Source: Pseudomonas azotoformans (GTDB lineage: Bacteria; Pseudomonadota; Gammaproteobacteria; Pseudomonadales; Pseudomonadaceae). From it: a stretch of 64,000 nucleotides of DNA. The stretch lies in assembly GCF_900103345.1 (NCBI RefSeq), contig NZ_LT629702.1:806001-870000 (forward strand), in the 5' to 3' direction. Below are positions 1-8,720 of the stretch, piece after piece. The stretch's first letter is position 1. Each line of letters opens with the position of its first letter. Made by a program: the position numbers and the translations under genes. The notes under the pieces were generated by a model that did not search any database, had not been told where the DNA came from, and saw only the letters and a list, made by a program, of their open reading frames with translations.

Positions 1-1052
1 CACCGGGCCAATACATGGACACGGCGGCGTTGACTGAAAGTGGCGGCGCGCAAAACAGCCGGGTGGATTTGATTCCGATCACACCAAAGTTACTTGCCAT
101 GGACGCGGCCAGCCAAGTGCTTTATTCCATTCCCGCGGAACTATTGAGTTATAAACCGGGCCCGTATTTGATCGGCGCCAATGACGCGTTGTATATCACC
201 GTGTGGGATCACCCTGAACTCACGGCACCGTCCGGCCCGCAACAACAGATCGACGCCAACGGCCGCTTGGTCAGCCCCGAGGGCAACCTGTTCTACCCCT
301 ACGTGGGTGAGTTGGTTGCCAAGGGTCGATCCATTGAAGCGCTGCGCAGTGAGATCACCGACAAGCTGCGCCAATACATCGACAGCCCCCAGGTGGACGT
401 CAGCGTACTGCGCTTCGCCAGCCAGCGCGTGGTGATCACCGGCGCGGTGGCCAAGGCCGGGCCGGTGCCGATCACCACCATCCCGTTGAACGTGATGGAA
501 GCCATGGGCGCCGCCGGGATCGACCCGCTCAATGCCGACCTGTCCAACCTCACGCTCAGCCGGGGCGGCAAGCGCTACACCCTGGACCTCGACACGCTCA
601 ACCTGGCGCAGTCGCGCCTGAACGACATCTACCTCAAGGACGGCGACCAGTTGTACCTGGCCTACAACGACCGCAAGCGCATCTATGTGATGGGCGAAGT
701 CATGCAGCCCCGTGCCCTGACCTTCAAGACCCGCAGCATGAACCTCTCCGACGTGCTCGGCTCGGTGGGTGGGGTCAATCAGAACACCTCCAACGCGGAC
801 GCGATCTATGTGATTCGCGGCGCGCAGAATATCGCCAACGAGCCGGCCAAGGTGTTCCAGCTGGAAGCTGCGTCCCCTTCGGCCATGGCCCTGGCCACGC
901 GCTTTGATGTGCAGCCCCAGGACGTGGTGTTTGTCGGCCCAGCGAATATCACGCGCTGGAACCGCTTCATCAGCCAGTTGATCCCTTCCGCCACGATCGT
1001 CGGCATCGGCGCGTCCACCCAGAACAACCTGAGCGAAGCCAGCAGCCGATAG
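1..1052 (+). CDS. Wza-type polysaccharide export outer-membrane protein, 5' end cut off by the window
   Basis: Part of a polysaccharide biosynthesis/export (PES) protein of the Wza family, which forms the outer-membrane channel for exopolysaccharide. The frame is open to the window edge and reads P-G-Q-Y before the first Met at 15, so the signal peptide and lipobox lie upstream. The PES-type stretch YKPGPYLIGANDALYITVWD is followed by two SLBB-like segments, one beginning RVVITGAVAKAGPVP and one beginning RIYVMGEVMQPRAL. The C-terminal RWNRFISQLIPS resembles the amphipathic helix that inserts Wza into the outer membrane. The next gene starts 13 bp on, so it heads or continues the yjb-like operon. 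The family call is firm; the partner polymer is unknown. Confidence 0.88.
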   Translation, partial: PGQYMDTAALTESGGAQNSRVDLIPITPKLLAMDAASQVLYSIPAELLSYKPGPYLIGANDALYITVWDHPELTAPSGPQQQIDANGRLVSPEGNLFYPYVGELVAKGRSIEALRSEITDKLRQYIDSPQVDVSVLRFASQRVVITGAVAKAGPVPITTIPLNVMEAMGAAGIDPLNADLSNLTLSRGGKRYTLDLDTLNLAQSRLNDIYLKDGDQLYLAYNDRKRIYVMGEVMQPRALTFKTRSMNLSDVLGSVGGVNQNTSNADAIYVIRGAQNIANEPAKVFQLEAASPSAMALATRFDVQPQDVVFVGPANITRWNRFISQLIPSATIVGIGASTQNNLSEASSR

Positions 1053-1064
1053 GGTGGAACCTGC

Positions 1065-1718
1065 GTGAACACTCATAAATTCGCTGCTTACATGGGGTTG
1101 GCGTGGCTGTTGGCGGGCTGCAATCCGCTGATGACCGCCTCCCTCGATACCTTCAAGGCGGCCGTGGCTGGGCCGGCGCCGCTGGAGCTGACCCAGGCCC
1201 AGGTGGACGCAGTGCCGTTTGCCCAGATCAAGGTCACCACGGTGTCCAGCGAAGGGGTGATGGCGCTGATTCGCCAGCGTGGCGACCTGCAGTTCTGGGT
1301 GGCTTCCGGCAAGCAGGTGCTGTTGGTGCGTGACGGCCTGGTGGTGCGCACGGTCGGCCTGGGCGTGGACCTCAATGGCACGCACTGGCAGGGCCAGTCG
1401 CCGTTCCAGCAAGGCTTGCACCGTGTGCCGGATGGCTACCGCAGCACGCGGCAGATCGATGGGGTGGACGGCTATCGCATGGGCATCACGCTCACCAGCC
1501 GTATGACCCGCAAGGGCATCGAAACGGTCGAGATCCTCGGCACGCCCTACGCCTTGTTGCGGGTGGACGAAGACGTCGAGGCCAGCGGTTTTCAGGCGCG
1601 CAACCGTTACTGGGTCGACCCCGTCGACGGCTTTATCGTGCAGAGCGAACAGCACCTCACGCCCGACCTGACCCTGACCATCACCCAGCTGCAACCCACT
1701 CGCAAGGACGCCCGATGA
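1065..1718 (+). CDS. yjbF: YjbF/GfcB-family capsule/exopolysaccharide lipoprotein
   Basis: A 217-residue lipoprotein of the YjbF/GfcB (group 4 capsule) family. It starts at GTG, with GGTGGAA about 8 bases upstream. The N-terminus is a lipoprotein signal with lipobox LAGC and Cys19 as the lipidation site. The rest is a soluble periplasmic domain with the conserved style of the family, including PFQQGLHRVPDGYRSTRQID and RNRYWVDPVDGFIVQSEQ. It sits between the Wza-like gene and a GfcC-like gene and overlaps the latter by 4 bases (ATGA), so the two are probably translationally coupled. The exact molecular role of this family is not settled; it is needed for secretion of some capsules. Confidence 0.82.
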   Translation: MNTHKFAAYMGLAWLLAGCNPLMTASLDTFKAAVAGPAPLELTQAQVDAVPFAQIKVTTVSSEGVMALIRQRGDLQFWVASGKQVLLVRDGLVVRTVGLGVDLNGTHWQGQSPFQQGLHRVPDGYRSTRQIDGVDGYRMGITLTSRMTRKGIETVEILGTPYALLRVDEDVEASGFQARNRYWVDPVDGFIVQSEQHLTPDLTLTITQLQPTRKDAR

Positions 1719-2482
1719 TCGGTCGAATACTCACGGCGCTGCTGCTGTCCTGGAGTTGCGTCAGTACGAGCCACGCCGCCGTGACCGTCAGCGGCCAGGT
1801 GCGCACCCCAGGGCCTATTGCGCTGCCACCCGATGCACGTTTGCTCGACGCGATCATTCCGTCGCAACCGGATGCCCAGGGTTATTGGCTGGGTGCAGCC
1901 TGGTTGCATCAACCCTTGCTGGAACGCCAGGCGCGGCTCAAGGCCGGTGTGCTGTTTGATTTGCAAACCCTGCACCAGGCCGCGCGGGCTGACGCACGCG
2001 AAGGCCGGGCCCGTGTTGCCGAACGCTTGTATCAGCAGGTGCAGGCCTTGCCGGTCACTGGCCGCCAGGTGGCGGTGCTGGACCCGGTGGCGGTGGAAGT
2101 CGGCTTTGCGCCGAACCTGCCGCTCAGCGATGGCGATCGCCTGGTGTACCCGCCACGGCCCACGCAGGTGCGGGTGGTGGGGGCTGTCGCTGCGGCGTGC
2201 AGCCTGGCGTTCGAGCCGCTGCGGGCAGCCCGCGATTACCTCACTGCATGCCCGCCACTGGTGGAGGCGGATGCTGATTATTTGTGGGTGATCCAGCCTG
2301 ACGGGAAGGTCTCGCGCCTGGGCATTGCGTCCTGGAACCGCGAAGAGGGCGCCCCCCCAGCGCCCGGCGCCACGCTGCTGGTGCCGATCCGCAGTGACGA
2401 CCTGAGCGCGCCCACCCCTGACCTGAATCAGCAACTGGCCGAGTTTCTCGCCACCCAACCCCTGGCCGAGGTCACGCCTTGA
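1715..2482 (+). CDS. yjbG: YjbG/GfcC-family capsule biosynthesis periplasmic protein
   Basis: A 255-residue GfcC/YjbG-like protein. An N-terminal Sec signal (MIGRILTALLLSWSC...SHA) would be cleaved after about residue 21. The mature chain opens with VTVSGQVRTPGPIALPPDAR, a SLBB-like beta-grasp segment as expected for GfcC, and a second such segment begins VRVVGAVAAACSL. The start ATG overlaps the stop of the yjbF-like gene and its own stop TGA overlaps the TTG start of the yjbH-like gene, so all three are one operon. The family acts in the periplasm with Wza-type exporters; the biochemical function is unknown. Confidence 0.8.
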   Translation: MIGRILTALLLSWSCVSTSHAAVTVSGQVRTPGPIALPPDARLLDAIIPSQPDAQGYWLGAAWLHQPLLERQARLKAGVLFDLQTLHQAARADAREGRARVAERLYQQVQALPVTGRQVAVLDPVAVEVGFAPNLPLSDGDRLVYPPRPTQVRVVGAVAAACSLAFEPLRAARDYLTACPPLVEADADYLWVIQPDGKVSRLGIASWNREEGAPPAPGATLLVPIRSDDLSAPTPDLNQQLAEFLATQPLAEVTP

Positions 2483-4554
2483 AATTATGTATTGCGGCCG
2501 TGCTGCTGGTGCCTTGTGGCGTCGTGCATGGTGATCCCCGTTACACCCAAAGCGATTTCGGCGGCGTAGGGCTGCTGCAGACGCCTACCGCCCGCATGGC
2601 GCCCGCCGGCGAACTCAGCGTGAACGCCAACCGCACCGAGCCCTACAGCCGCTACAGTTTTTCTGCGCAACCACTGGACTGGCTGGAAGGCACGTTCCGC
2701 TACACCGCGATCACCAACCGGCCCTATGGCGCTGAGTCATTCAGCGGCGGCCAGAGTTACAAGGACAAGGCCGTCGACGCCAAGGTGCGCTTGAACCAGG
2801 AAACCCACTGGCTGCCGGAAGTGGCGCTGGGGTTCATGGACCTGGGTGGCACCGGGTTGTTTTCCAGTGAGTACCTGGTGGCCAACAAGCGGTATGGCGA
2901 TGTGGATTTCAGTGCCGGCATCGCCTGGGGCTACCTGGGCAGCCGTGGTGATTTTGGCAACCCGCTGGGCGTGCTGGACGATCGTTTCAACGAACGTCCC
3001 AGCGCTGAAGGATCCGGCAGTTTTTCCAACGGCTATTTCCGTGGCCGGCCCGCGCTGTTTGGCGGTATTGCCTACCAGACGCCCTGGGCGCCGTTGAGCC
3101 TCAAGCTTGAAGTGGAAGGCAACGACTACAAAAATGAACCACGCAGCAACAGCTTTCGCCAGGCTTCACCGGTCAACCTGGGCCTGGTCTACAAGCTCGC
3201 CGATGCGGTCGACGTGAGCGCCGCATGGGAGCGGGGCAATACCGCGATGTTCGGCATTACCCAGCACACCAATTTTGTCAGCCGCAAGGCACCCGCCAAG
3301 ACCTATGACCCACCGGCTCCTCCGTTGCCGGCGAAGGCACCGACCACACCGCCGGACCAGGTGGATTGGGCCGCCGTGTCCCAGCGCCTGCACGATAACG
3401 CCGGCTACAATGTGCAACGCATTACCCAGCGTGGTCCGGAGTTGCTGGTGTATGGCGAACAGCAGCGCTATTTCTACAGCGCCAAGGCGGTGGGGCGCGC
3501 CAGTCGTATCCTGGACAACAGTGTGAATGACCAGATCGACTGGTTCACCCTGGTCAGCGAACGCTATGCCATGCCGATCGAGGAAACCAGCGTGCCGCGC
3601 AAGACCTTTCGCGAGGTGGTCAACCAGCGCGAAGCCCTGCAGGACCTGCACCGCCAGGTCGAGGTCAATCGTGCCAGCGAGCGTACGCAGACCGTGCTCT
3701 ACACCCAAACGCCCAAGCCCCTCAGCTATGGGCTGGGCCTGGGCTACAAGCAGAACGTCGGTGGGCCGGATGGTCTGCTCTACCAGGTTTCCGCCGACCT
3801 CGATGCCGAGTACCGCTTCACCCGCAACACCTGGTGGAGTGGTTTGCTCAGCGTCAACCTGCTGAACAACTACGATGGGTTCACCTACGACGCGCCCACG
3901 GGCTTGCCGCGGGTACGCACCGACCTGCGCAAGTACATGACCAGTGCCGACGTGACCCTGCCGACCTTTCAGCTAAACCATGCGCAGCGCCTGGACCAGG
4001 ACCTGTACGGCATGGTCTACGGTGGTTTGCTGGAATCGATGTATGCCGGTGTGGGCAGTGAAGTGCTGTACCGGCCGATGGGCCAGGGCTGGGCGGTGGG
4101 GGCCGATGTGAACTATGTGCGTCAGCGCGGTTTCGAGCAGGATTTCAGCCTGCGCGACTATCGCACGGTGACCGGGCATATCACCGGGTATACCGACCTG
4201 CCATTCAACCTGCAGGGGGCCTTGAGTGTCGGCCGCTACCTGGCTCGGGACTGGGGTGCAACGCTGGATCTTTCGCGGGAGTTCAACAATGGCGTGCGGA
4301 TTGGTGCGTGGATCACTCGCACCAACGTGTCCAAGCAAGAGTTTGGCGAAGGCAGCTTCGACAAGGGCCTCTACCTGTCCATTCCGTTTGATGAGTTGAT
4401 GAGCCTGTCGACGATGCGCCGCGCCAACCTGGTGTGGGCACCGCTGACCCGCGATGGCGGCGCGCGCCTGAATCGCGCGTATTCACTGCACTCGATGACC
4501 GATGGGCGCGACAGTGCATTGTTCTACAAGAACATCGACAAGATCACTGAGTAA
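2479..4554 (+). CDS. yjbH: YjbH/GfcD-family outer-membrane exopolysaccharide protein
   Basis: A 691-residue YjbH-like protein. It starts at TTG overlapping the previous stop; the next residues give a clean Sec signal, KLCIAAVLLVPCGVVHG, which supports this start. The family hallmark QSDFGGVGLLQTPTARMAPA follows directly, and the rest is rich in alternating beta-strand sequence as in an outer-membrane barrel. A Pro-rich linker around residues 275-295 separates two barrel-like halves. The family is found with Wza-type export genes and is thought to be an outer-membrane component for polymer release. This is the last gene of the plus-strand operon; a strong inverted repeat follows. Confidence 0.85.
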   Translation: MKLCIAAVLLVPCGVVHGDPRYTQSDFGGVGLLQTPTARMAPAGELSVNANRTEPYSRYSFSAQPLDWLEGTFRYTAITNRPYGAESFSGGQSYKDKAVDAKVRLNQETHWLPEVALGFMDLGGTGLFSSEYLVANKRYGDVDFSAGIAWGYLGSRGDFGNPLGVLDDRFNERPSAEGSGSFSNGYFRGRPALFGGIAYQTPWAPLSLKLEVEGNDYKNEPRSNSFRQASPVNLGLVYKLADAVDVSAAWERGNTAMFGITQHTNFVSRKAPAKTYDPPAPPLPAKAPTTPPDQVDWAAVSQRLHDNAGYNVQRITQRGPELLVYGEQQRYFYSAKAVGRASRILDNSVNDQIDWFTLVSERYAMPIEETSVPRKTFREVVNQREALQDLHRQVEVNRASERTQTVLYTQTPKPLSYGLGLGYKQNVGGPDGLLYQVSADLDAEYRFTRNTWWSGLLSVNLLNNYDGFTYDAPTGLPRVRTDLRKYMTSADVTLPTFQLNHAQRLDQDLYGMVYGGLLESMYAGVGSEVLYRPMGQGWAVGADVNYVRQRGFEQDFSLRDYRTVTGHITGYTDLPFNLQGALSVGRYLARDWGATLDLSREFNNGVRIGAWITRTNVSKQEFGEGSFDKGLYLSIPFDELMSLSTMRRANLVWAPLTRDGGARLNRAYSLHSMTDGRDSALFYKNIDKITE

Positions 4555-4556
4555 GG

Positions 4557-4660
4557 CCTGTAGGAGCGAGCTTGCTCGCGAAGAAACTCAACGATAACGC
4601 GTGATAGCTGGATAAACGCGGCGCCTATGAGTTCTTCGCGAGCAAGCTCGCTCCTACAGG
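4557..4660. repeat. Inverted repeat (REP/BIME-like) between convergent genes
   Basis: The left arm CCTGTAGGAGCGAGCTTGCT (from 4557) continues with CGCGAAGAA, and its reverse complement ends at 4660. The two arms of about 30 bases flank about 40 bases. Pseudomonas genomes carry many intergenic elements of this type. It lies between the convergent yjbH-like and glycosyl-phosphotransferase genes and could end transcription from both sides. Confidence 0.85.
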
Positions 4661-4668
4661 ATTGGGGG

Positions 4669-6060
4669 TTAGTAGATGTCCTTGGACAGCAGCGTAAACG
4701 GTGTCTTCAGCAGGATCTTGATATCCAGCCACAACGACCAGGTGTTGATGTAGCGCAGGTCGATGTCCACGCGTTTTTGCATCTTCTCCAGTGTCTCGGT
4801 CTCACCCCGGCACCCATTGATCTGCGCCAGCCCGGTGATGCCGGGCTTGATGCGATGGCGCGCCATGTACGCGTGAATCTTGCCCGAGTAATAGTCGTTG
4901 TGTGCGATGGCGTGGGGGCGTGGACCGACCAGGGCCATATGGCCTTGCAGCACGTTGAACAATTGCGGCAATTCATCGATAGAGGTGCGGCGGATAAACC
5001 GGCCGACCGGCGTGATGCGCGAATCGTTGCGGCTGGCCTGGCGTACCTCGTGGTCGTCATGCACGCGCATCGAGCGGAACTTCCACACCTTGATCACCTG
5101 GCCATTCCAGCCGTGGCGGTCCTGTTTGAAGATCACCGGGCCGGGGGAGGTGAGCTTGATCAGCAGGGCAAACGCCAGGAGCACCGGGCTCAGCACCAGG
5201 ATGGCCAGCAGCGCGATGCTCTTGTCCAGCAACGCTTTGCTCAGGGCGGCGGTGGGGCGGCTGGTCAGCGGGCTTTCATTGAGGAAGATCGCTGGCAGCC
5301 CATCCACTTCGGCGACGCAATGGTTGAGCAGTAGCATGTTGTTGAGGTCGGGCACCCAGATCACATCCACGCTGATCTCCAGCAGGTTGAGGTACAACGC
5401 CTCGATGTGGGTGGCGTCCTGCAACGAGTGGGTGATGTACAGGCGGCGAATGCCATGCTGGCGGATCAGTTGCGGCAATTGCGGCAGCTCGCCAAGGATC
5501 TGCGCCTGTGCATCCGGCGCGGCCTCGGCATGGCTGCCGACGAGCCCCACCAACGGTGAGCGCTTTTGGCGAGACAGGGTGTTCGCCAGGTCAACGGCAA
5601 GCTTGCCGGTGCCCACTATCAGTGATTTATGCCGTTGGTGAAGTTGGCGATGGTAATACCGGGACAGGCTGTGCAGCGGGATATAACACAGGGCCAGCAG
5701 AGGGTAACTAACCGCCGCCCAGAGCAACAAGATGTCCAATGGAAACAATGAGGTGGCATTGCAGGCGATACCCACCGCGAACACTATTAAAGCGGTGAGT
5801 AACCAGCCCATGAACAGTCGTCCCAAGCCCACGCCATAGTCATCTTTCTTGCTGTAGACATCACACAGGCTGTACGCCGGTAATGAAGCCAGTATGGTAA
5901 ACGCCGCGAGCACACGGTAGTTGTACTCAAGTTGGCCGGTCTTGAACACGACCAACATAAATAACAGTGCAACGACCAAACCCGAGGCAAGCATCCACTG
6001 ACCCCAGAACGTCAACCCCTTGGGGGTCAGGTTGCGATGCATTCTAGTGTTATTCAGCAT
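4669..6060 (-). CDS. Undecaprenyl-phosphate sugar-phosphotransferase (WcaJ-type polyprenyl glycosylphosphotransferase)
   Basis: A 463-residue membrane enzyme that would start exopolysaccharide repeat-unit synthesis by moving a hexose-1-phosphate from UDP-sugar onto undecaprenyl phosphate. The N-terminal half has about four membrane segments and a CoA-binding-like middle domain (SLIVGTGKLAVDLANTL). A further hydrophobic segment (LLAILVLSPVLLAFALLIKL) leads into the bacterial sugar-transferase domain with KFRSM (about residue 328), SIDELPQLFNVLQG, LVGPRPHA and KPGITGLAQINGCRGET. I chose the ATG at 6060, which has GGGAG 7 bases upstream, over an in-frame start 24 bases earlier. It is convergent with the export genes. 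Glucose is the usual substrate of this subfamily, but specificity cannot be read here. Confidence 0.88.
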   Translation of the reverse strand: MLNNTRMHRNLTPKGLTFWGQWMLASGLVVALLFMLVVFKTGQLEYNYRVLAAFTILASLPAYSLCDVYSKKDDYGVGLGRLFMGWLLTALIVFAVGIACNATSLFPLDILLLWAAVSYPLLALCYIPLHSLSRYYHRQLHQRHKSLIVGTGKLAVDLANTLSRQKRSPLVGLVGSHAEAAPDAQAQILGELPQLPQLIRQHGIRRLYITHSLQDATHIEALYLNLLEISVDVIWVPDLNNMLLLNHCVAEVDGLPAIFLNESPLTSRPTAALSKALLDKSIALLAILVLSPVLLAFALLIKLTSPGPVIFKQDRHGWNGQVIKVWKFRSMRVHDDHEVRQASRNDSRITPVGRFIRRTSIDELPQLFNVLQGHMALVGPRPHAIAHNDYYSGKIHAYMARHRIKPGITGLAQINGCRGETETLEKMQKRVDIDLRYINTWSLWLDIKILLKTPFTLLSKDIY

Positions 6061-6298
6061 AGTTCTGCTCCCGGTGGTGACCACGCAGGTGGTGGCAGGG
6101 TCTAATCACGCGGTGGAATACCCGCACTAAAAGATAGGCACGCGCAGTCGCGTACCCACGGATAGTAATGAACGGCAGGAGGCATTGGCTGACGACTTAT
6201 AACAAGGTCAGCGGCGTCTTAGTGTGAGGGTGTTATAAATGGGCAGGTAAAAAAATGTGTATTAATAGGCAGGGTGGGTATCAAAGTATCCGTTCTTG

Positions 6299-6312
6299 TT
6301 TTTTTTTTTTTT
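6299..6312. repeat. 14-base T homopolymer
   Basis: An uninterrupted run of 14 T lies a few bases past the TAA stop of the minus-strand winged-helix gene. On that gene's strand it is a run of A, so it is not a U-tract terminator for it. No hairpin precedes it on either strand. The 6061-6316 gap holds no other recognisable feature. Confidence 0.7.
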
Positions 6313-6316
6313 GGTT

Positions 6317-6976
6317 TTAACGGCGTGACTGTGTGAGTTCCAGTGGTTTCTTGATTTTTTGTGTAAGGCAATAACCACGGTTTCTCACCGCGCGAAACAA
6401 GCGTTCGCCATCGTTGGCACGCTTGAACTTTTCTTGCAGCCGGCTCAGGCACATTTCCAACCCGCGATATAGATCAGGTTCGCGTCCGATATTACGGATC
6501 AGCTCCTCTTTGCTGACCACACGCTCTTCATGGTGCAGCATCTTTTTAATCAACGCCGATTCAATGGTTGTCAGTGAAATACGTAAGCCGCCTTTGACCA
6601 GAGTGCGGTCATGTTGTGTCAGTAGCCAGAAATCCTGAGGATAAAGTTGAGTTCGCTCAGGAGGTATCTCCGTAGGCCGAGTGGGGCTATTAGGCGTGCT
6701 GTCGTGATCCGTTGGCATGGGGAGTCTGGATTCTTGTCGCACAGCGTTAAAAGAGTGTGAGGGTAAGCCAAGTGTGTGGGTAATGACATAGGTTGTCAGG
6801 CGCCGGTTGTCGTCGGAGTTGCAGTGTCGAGGATTGTTTGCACGGATTCTAGGGTCTGTTTCTGTTGGCGCGAGTGTATTCAAGTCGTAATTAAATAATT
6901 CGGCATTGGGTGTAAAGTCTCGCAGTGCGATGGCCGCAAGTGTGGGGGTGAAGGTGTGTTTCTTGAGGGAGCTCAT
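6317..6976 (-). CDS. Winged-helix (OmpR/CadC-type C-terminal domain) transcriptional regulator
   Basis: A 219-residue protein whose C-terminal part (about residues 115-215) is a winged-helix DNA-binding domain, with VSKEELIRNIGREPDLYRGL, MCLSRLQEKFKRAN and RAVRNRGYCLTQKI matching the recognition helix and wing of OmpR/ToxR-type domains. The N-terminal ~110 residues match nothing I know and have no receiver signature or membrane segment. I placed the start at the ATG at 6976, preceded by GGTGG; a longer open frame upstream would run into the EAL-like gene. It is third in a minus-strand run with a receiver-like regulator and an EAL-like protein and lies just upstream of the priming glycosyltransferase, so control of exopolysaccharide is a reasonable guess. 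Base composition is clearly more AT-rich than the flanks. Confidence 0.68.
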   Translation of the reverse strand: MSSLKKHTFTPTLAAIALRDFTPNAELFNYDLNTLAPTETDPRIRANNPRHCNSDDNRRLTTYVITHTLGLPSHSFNAVRQESRLPMPTDHDSTPNSPTRPTEIPPERTQLYPQDFWLLTQHDRTLVKGGLRISLTTIESALIKKMLHHEERVVSKEELIRNIGREPDLYRGLEMCLSRLQEKFKRANDGERLFRAVRNRGYCLTQKIKKPLELTQSRR

Positions 6977-7007
6977 CGTGTCCACCGTTAGTATGAAAGT
7001 GCGGTTT

Positions 7008-7703
7008 TTATAAACAATCGGCAGGGGAGTAGTAACCGCCCTGAAAGTATTCGAACGGAAGATTTTTAGCCAGCATGGCACTGTCGGCAAATTCCACGGT
7101 GTCGGCGATGAAGCACATCCCGGTTGCACTGATCAGCTCTAGCATGCGGTCGTACAGCCGATCGAACAGACCGGAACGCGTATTCAGGCTCAGCCGCAGG
7201 GCGGAGTCCGGAAAAGGCATTTTCACGTAGTCGTAAAGCTTGAGGTCGATCAGCAAGTCTGCCGGTTTTGTATCGAGTCTGTAATTGTTGTAGGCCAGGG
7301 TGATAGCGCACTGGTCTTTTAACTTATACAACTGACGCACCATCGCGCGGCGCTCGACAGGGCCGGGCAGGGCATCCAGAGGATTGGTAATACTGAGCGT
7401 AAAGGGCTGTCTGCGTTTTTCCAGTGACTGGGCGGTCTGAACAATGCTCTTGTGGAGATCTTCGTTCATCAAGGCGGCTTGATCGATCCGCAGGAACTTG
7501 CGGCTGACAACGGAGTTGGAGGCTTTGTGTGCTGCGCTGATACGTTGCAGCGCCTTGTGGTAGGCGCTGTCGGGTACTTGGTGATCCTGCAGTGAGCCGA
7601 CACTGACTTCGCTGCCCCAAAGTGCATGGCTGCGATCAACGATGGCTTGCCTGGCAAGCCTGAAGTCCACAGCATTGGCAGGGGCTACCTTTTCGCTATT
7701 CAC
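7008..7703 (-). CDS. Degenerate EAL-domain protein, predicted catalytically inactive
   Basis: A 231-residue protein with the outline of an EAL (c-di-GMP phosphodiesterase) domain but without its active site. RQAIVDRSHALWGSEV sits where active enzymes have the QPIVD...G-x-EALLRW region. AITLAYNNYRLDTKPADLL replaces the DDFGTG loop, so the metal-binding Asp pair is lost. LKLYDYVKMPF corresponds to the LKID strand, and EYFQGGYYSPADCL matches the C-terminal QGYYFSRP motif. The GTG at 7703 overlaps the stop of the upstream regulator and has AAGGA about 11 bases upstream; an ATG at 7742 is the alternative. Inactive EAL proteins often act as c-di-GMP sensors or protein partners; that role here is inference. 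Confidence 0.68.
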   Translation of the reverse strand: MNSEKVAPANAVDFRLARQAIVDRSHALWGSEVSVGSLQDHQVPDSAYHKALQRISAAHKASNSVVSRKFLRIDQAALMNEDLHKSIVQTAQSLEKRRQPFTLSITNPLDALPGPVERRAMVRQLYKLKDQCAITLAYNNYRLDTKPADLLIDLKLYDYVKMPFPDSALRLSLNTRSGLFDRLYDRMLELISATGMCFIADTVEFADSAMLAKNLPFEYFQGGYYSPADCL

Positions 7704-8424
7704 GATGGGGTCTTTCCTTGGCGGTTTGAAAATGGCTGGCACATATAACTCCCCGGCTTAGTTTGTACCCATAACCACGGATATTCTGAATAATGTTGTC
7801 ACCGTAGTGCGCCTTGATTTTGCTACGCAGTCGGCTGATGGACTTTTCCAGGGCGCGGGAGTCGTAGTACTTGGTATTAAGGCCCATGACTTCGGCGATT
7901 TCATTGTGACTGAGCAGTCGGCGCTGTATAAGCGCGTCCAGAACTTTCATTTCGATGAAGGAAATTTCAAGTTTCTTGCCGTTACCATAAAGGCACATGC
8001 GATCCTGATCGAGCACCAGGCCACAACGATTCAGTCGTTCACCCTCACTGAGAAAAGCATCAAACAGGCTTAACTTTTTTTCAGGGGACCCCTCTGCCAC
8101 TTTGATGCAGTAATCCGCGCCAGCCAGATAGTATTTGGTCTTACTCAAACTGGAGGCGAATGTGACGACGACAAATATGGTGCAGTTGGGGTGGCTGTTT
8201 CGGGTTTTTCTTATTATGTCCAGGGTTTGATTGCTCGCCGCAGGGGTGTCGATCTCTATGATGATAGCGCGGTAGCTTGCGTGGCTTTCCTGGGTGTCAA
8301 CGAGTTGTTCGTAGTAACGTGTATCGACTTTCAAATCATCCGCTACAGTGCGAACTATAAGCTCCCGAAAATCCTCCGATTTAGATGGAGTCCGTGCAAT
8401 AGCGAGGACGTTGGAAAAATGCAT
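7696..8424 (-). CDS. OmpR-type orphan regulator with a degenerate receiver domain
   Basis: A 242-residue protein with an N-terminal receiver-like fold and a C-terminal winged helix. The receiver part lacks the usual acidic pair after strand 1 (VLAIARTPSKSED) but keeps an Asp at AIIIEIDTPAAS, a Thr at FVVVTFAS and a Lys at DYCIKVAEG, so phosphorylation is uncertain. The DNA-binding part includes ISFIEMKVLDALIQRRLLSH, SISRLRSKIKAHYGDN and IQNIRGYGYKLSR, all typical of OmpR-family wings. The ATG at 8424 has GGGAG 6 bases upstream. No histidine kinase is adjacent. It heads a three-gene AT-rich regulatory run oriented toward the exopolysaccharide genes. Confidence 0.78.
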   Translation of the reverse strand: MHFSNVLAIARTPSKSEDFRELIVRTVADDLKVDTRYYEQLVDTQESHASYRAIIIEIDTPAASNQTLDIIRKTRNSHPNCTIFVVVTFASSLSKTKYYLAGADYCIKVAEGSPEKKLSLFDAFLSEGERLNRCGLVLDQDRMCLYGNGKKLEISFIEMKVLDALIQRRLLSHNEIAEVMGLNTKYYDSRALEKSISRLRSKIKAHYGDNIIQNIRGYGYKLSRGVICASHFQTAKERPHRE

Positions 8425-8697
8425 CACCTACTCCCTTTTCCGGCATGCAAGGCCGTCAGTTCAATCGCTGCTAGCGTTTAGATACTAATCGAATTGAATA
8501 CGGTAAAACGTGACAAATTTTAACATTCGCCACTTTGTTTTCAAAAAGGAATGGGGTAGTGCGCGGTTATTGCGAGGGGTTTTGCACGGGCGTACACATA
8601 TGCTAGTGCAAACTCTTAATGTGCGATAAGTATTTTAGCCCAAACGGTTTTTTTGCTGAATCGGGGAAACCCTTGCATCGCTAAGGAGGGAAGGCAG

Positions 8698-8716
8698 AGG
8701 CGCGCGCCACGCGCCT
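8698..8716 (-). terminator. Weak GC-rich hairpin after the thioesterase gene
   Basis: AGGCGCG and CGCGCCT form a perfect 7-bp stem around CGCCA, just past the stop of the minus-strand thioesterase gene. No U-tract follows, so termination is only possible. The rest of the 8425-8720 gap shows no gene; it is AT-rich and should hold the promoter of the regulatory run. Confidence 0.3.
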
Positions 8717-8720
8717 GCAT

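Noticed and set aside
141..1694. A 517-codon minus-strand open frame
   Set aside because: Lies across the antisense of the Wza-like and YjbF-like genes; composition is shadow-like and no RBS or domain is evident.
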